DNA of 64,000 nucleotides from Theodoxus fluviatilis. Its lineage: Eukaryota; Mollusca; Gastropoda; Cycloneritida; Neritidae. Location of the stretch: the NCBI GenBank assembly GCA_034096865.1, contig JAWQFJ010001262.1, positions 60,774 through 124,773 of the forward strand, given 5' to 3'. Below, piece by piece: positions 62,045 through 64,000 of this stretch. The position numbers and the translations under genes were made by a program. The notes beneath the pieces were generated by a model. That model did not search any database. It was not told where the DNA came from and saw nothing but the letters and a program-made list of their open reading frames with translations. Numbering within the stretch: the first letter of the stretch is position 1; each line of letters opens with the position of its first letter.

Positions 62045-64000
62045 GCGTGTGAATGCCCTGTGGTCATGAGAATATAGACAGGCATGACTTTCCTTTTCAA
62101 CAGGCTGAAGTAGAATATTGGAACAAAAAAAAACAAAAAAACCAGCATTGCAATCATGCAGAACTAAAGATGTGATGTTCATTAACACTCAATTTCAGCT
62201 AGATGGAAAATAAAATGATTTTTGCTGGCACAATCGACTTGAGATATTTCACCGAGTTTGGATCGGTTGTGTCTGTCCCCCAAAGCCAGAGGACATCTGA
62301 AAACTAGTTCCATTTATTACTGTCTGCTGTGCTGCAGTAACTCAAAAACTGCACAATATCTGAGGCACATGAATAAAATCAGAACGTTTGTAAATGCCAC
62401 GGACTGTTGTGTTGTGTGAAAATGAAAGAAAGGTTAGATTGAGCATCGAGTCAGTCTACATTTTCTAAACACCATATCGAGAAACTTCTGCTTCTTTTAC
62501 CCATCATGCAATGAGAAAATGACATCTCCAATCTTATAGCTACACTCCTTGTATTCAAAATGGCATGGACACACAGCAAAACTGCATGGTTAGAAGTAAT
62601 TCAGTTGAAATTCGTGACTTTTCTGCTGTCTACAGCAACCAAAACCTCTTAACCACCAGACCATGCTGTCTATAGTAGTTTCAATGCATTTTTATAACAA
62701 TGTGACAGATTTATATGAATTAGCATTTATTGACATGCTTATGATCCCTTTTTAACCTTTTTCTGAAGAGATAGGAGCTGGTAATTTCGAAACCTGATGA
62801 AAAGGAATGATAGCTGTTTTGAGAATGGTTGCAAACATTAGAATGTGTTCAGAAAGCTGTTTGCGGTAGGTGTGTGTAGTATGAACCAACCATTTAAAAT
62901 AAAAAAAATTCAAGCTTTTTTTTCTTATCAGTCAGATACTATGTCACCCAAATGACACCAAATCAGTTAAAAGCAATTATTGATTTTTTAAATGAATTTT
63001 CAAAAATATGGGTCAAATGAAGGTCAAAATTGTAGGTCCAAAAAAGTGGACCAAGTCCATAAAAAAAAACACCTTTTTGCCCTAGAGCTTCAAAACTTGC
63101 ACTAAACGTTAATCTTGTACCCCCAAATTTAGGAAATAAGTTTCATAAAGATATCCATGATGTGGGGTGAGTAATTAATTTTTTGTGATATCCATAATGA
63201 GTTTTTCAAGAAAAACGGGCAGCCTACATGATGTAGATCAACAAATAAAATTCAGTAAATTGCCATTTCTCTTCCTCACCTAAGGAAAATGTCCACGTTG
63301 TTGTTTTGAACAGGCACAATGATAACTTTGCTGCTGAGTTGCATTTTAAGAGTGTTTTAGGAACACAGATTCACAAATGTCCAACATGCGATGGAACCAA
63401 ACAGAAACTAAATTCCAGTAAACTGTTCAACAAATGCACTTTTGCTGATTTATTTTGGTTCATAACACATCCAAAATAAATTCCATAGCCAAGAACAATC
63501 CACAAACAAACTTGAAAGGAATACTTATGTACAAAATCTTCCAATTAATATTATATTACACACAAGAATACTTAAGTTAATGAATTTCTTATCATGAAAG
63601 CAAGGTAAATCAAGTCAGCAACTTCATAACTGGCAAGTAAATGGTTCACATGATACAATTGCTCCATACATAAAAGAAGACAACTAGTTCTTTGCACAAT
63701 CTTTCTAGCCTTAGCTTAATGCTATGAGAATTGGTGAATCTTAACTTCAAGTTATACAGGGCTTTGAAATATCACATGTGTACACAGTGACATACACATG
63801 CCCTCTGCATGTCTGGTGGTGCAGATAATCACTGACTGATCATTTTTTAAATTTCCATTACCATGATCATGAATCAAAGATTGAGGAAATTGCTGTGACC
63901 TATGCAATCCAAAGAGGAAAAGAATACAAACTAGAAGTTACCAAAGTACATTAATGTCATTAATTAAATAAAACATCAGTGCTTTCACCTTTTTTTTCTC
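62045..64000. other. USP intron or upstream region, no gene seen
   Basis: AT-rich. No ZnF-UBP exon was found, so the 5' exons of the USP gene should lie further right. No repeat array of note. Confidence 0.4.

Noticed and set aside
62045..64000. Search for the missing 5' USP exons (ZnF-UBP Cys/His residues)
   Set aside because: No matching exon found on the minus strand; assumed outside the window.

Overview
This is eukaryotic (metazoan) nuclear DNA, most likely from a lophotrochozoan and probably a mollusc. The evidence is one long split protein gene with short conserved exons in large introns, abundant tandem satellites, and nested DNA transposons, DIRS, LTR and LINE elements. There is no sign of prokaryotic organisation. 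The species call is inference; the gene and element families are read from the sequence.

The only convincing host gene is a minus-strand USP16/USP45-type ubiquitin carboxyl-terminal hydrolase. Fifteen coding exons can be placed, running from 59084 down to the stop codon at 7309-7311. All exon junctions are phase-compatible and together give about 895 codons. The exons cover the end of the ZnF-UBP domain, the catalytic Cys box, both CxxC zinc pairs of the USP fold, a long acidic/Ser-rich insert, and the His box with the C-terminal tail. The 5' exons (start of ZnF-UBP) are not found and should lie beyond 64000. One intron uses a GC-AG donor.

The rest is intronic or downstream repeat. 1-1742: 23-bp satellite. 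1870-2827: deleted mariner-like element. 4083-6472: 36/37-bp satellite. 8306-15322: 64/69-bp satellite filling the last intron. 17552-18464: CA and 36-bp repeats. 18818-19650 and 46161-47014: two copies of a repeat packed with TGACCTTGACCTT motifs. 19723-22027: piggyBac relic with TTAA ends. 24093-34080: second piggyBac-like relic split by a 7.8-kb TTAA-flanked element, which itself holds a young gag-only LTR element (26079-30459) and a LINE (about 30575-33080). 34250-38042: DIRS relic, with a MITE in its terminal repeat. 39575-39884: exon acceptor duplicated as a 66-bp array. 40488-42450: second DIRS relic, minus strand. 42597-44240: 23-bp satellite. 45205-45990: BED-like zinc-finger relic. 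47022-47945: foldback repeats. 50545-52065: 73-bp satellite with E-box and GC-box motifs. 54124-57533: Kolobok-like element interrupted by a Helitron (54975-56791) that carries split U2 snRNA sequence. 57994-58858: LINE tail. 59145-59604: 23-bp satellite. 59827-62040: third piggyBac relic containing a LINE fragment.

The most unusual structures are the Helitron with U2 snRNA pieces divided inside the branch-point-recognition sequence, the splice-acceptor-like satellites inside the USP gene, and the deep, datable nesting of TTAA elements with visible empty sites. Apart from the USP gene I see no functional gene; transposon ORFs are broken and most long ORFs are satellite artefacts.
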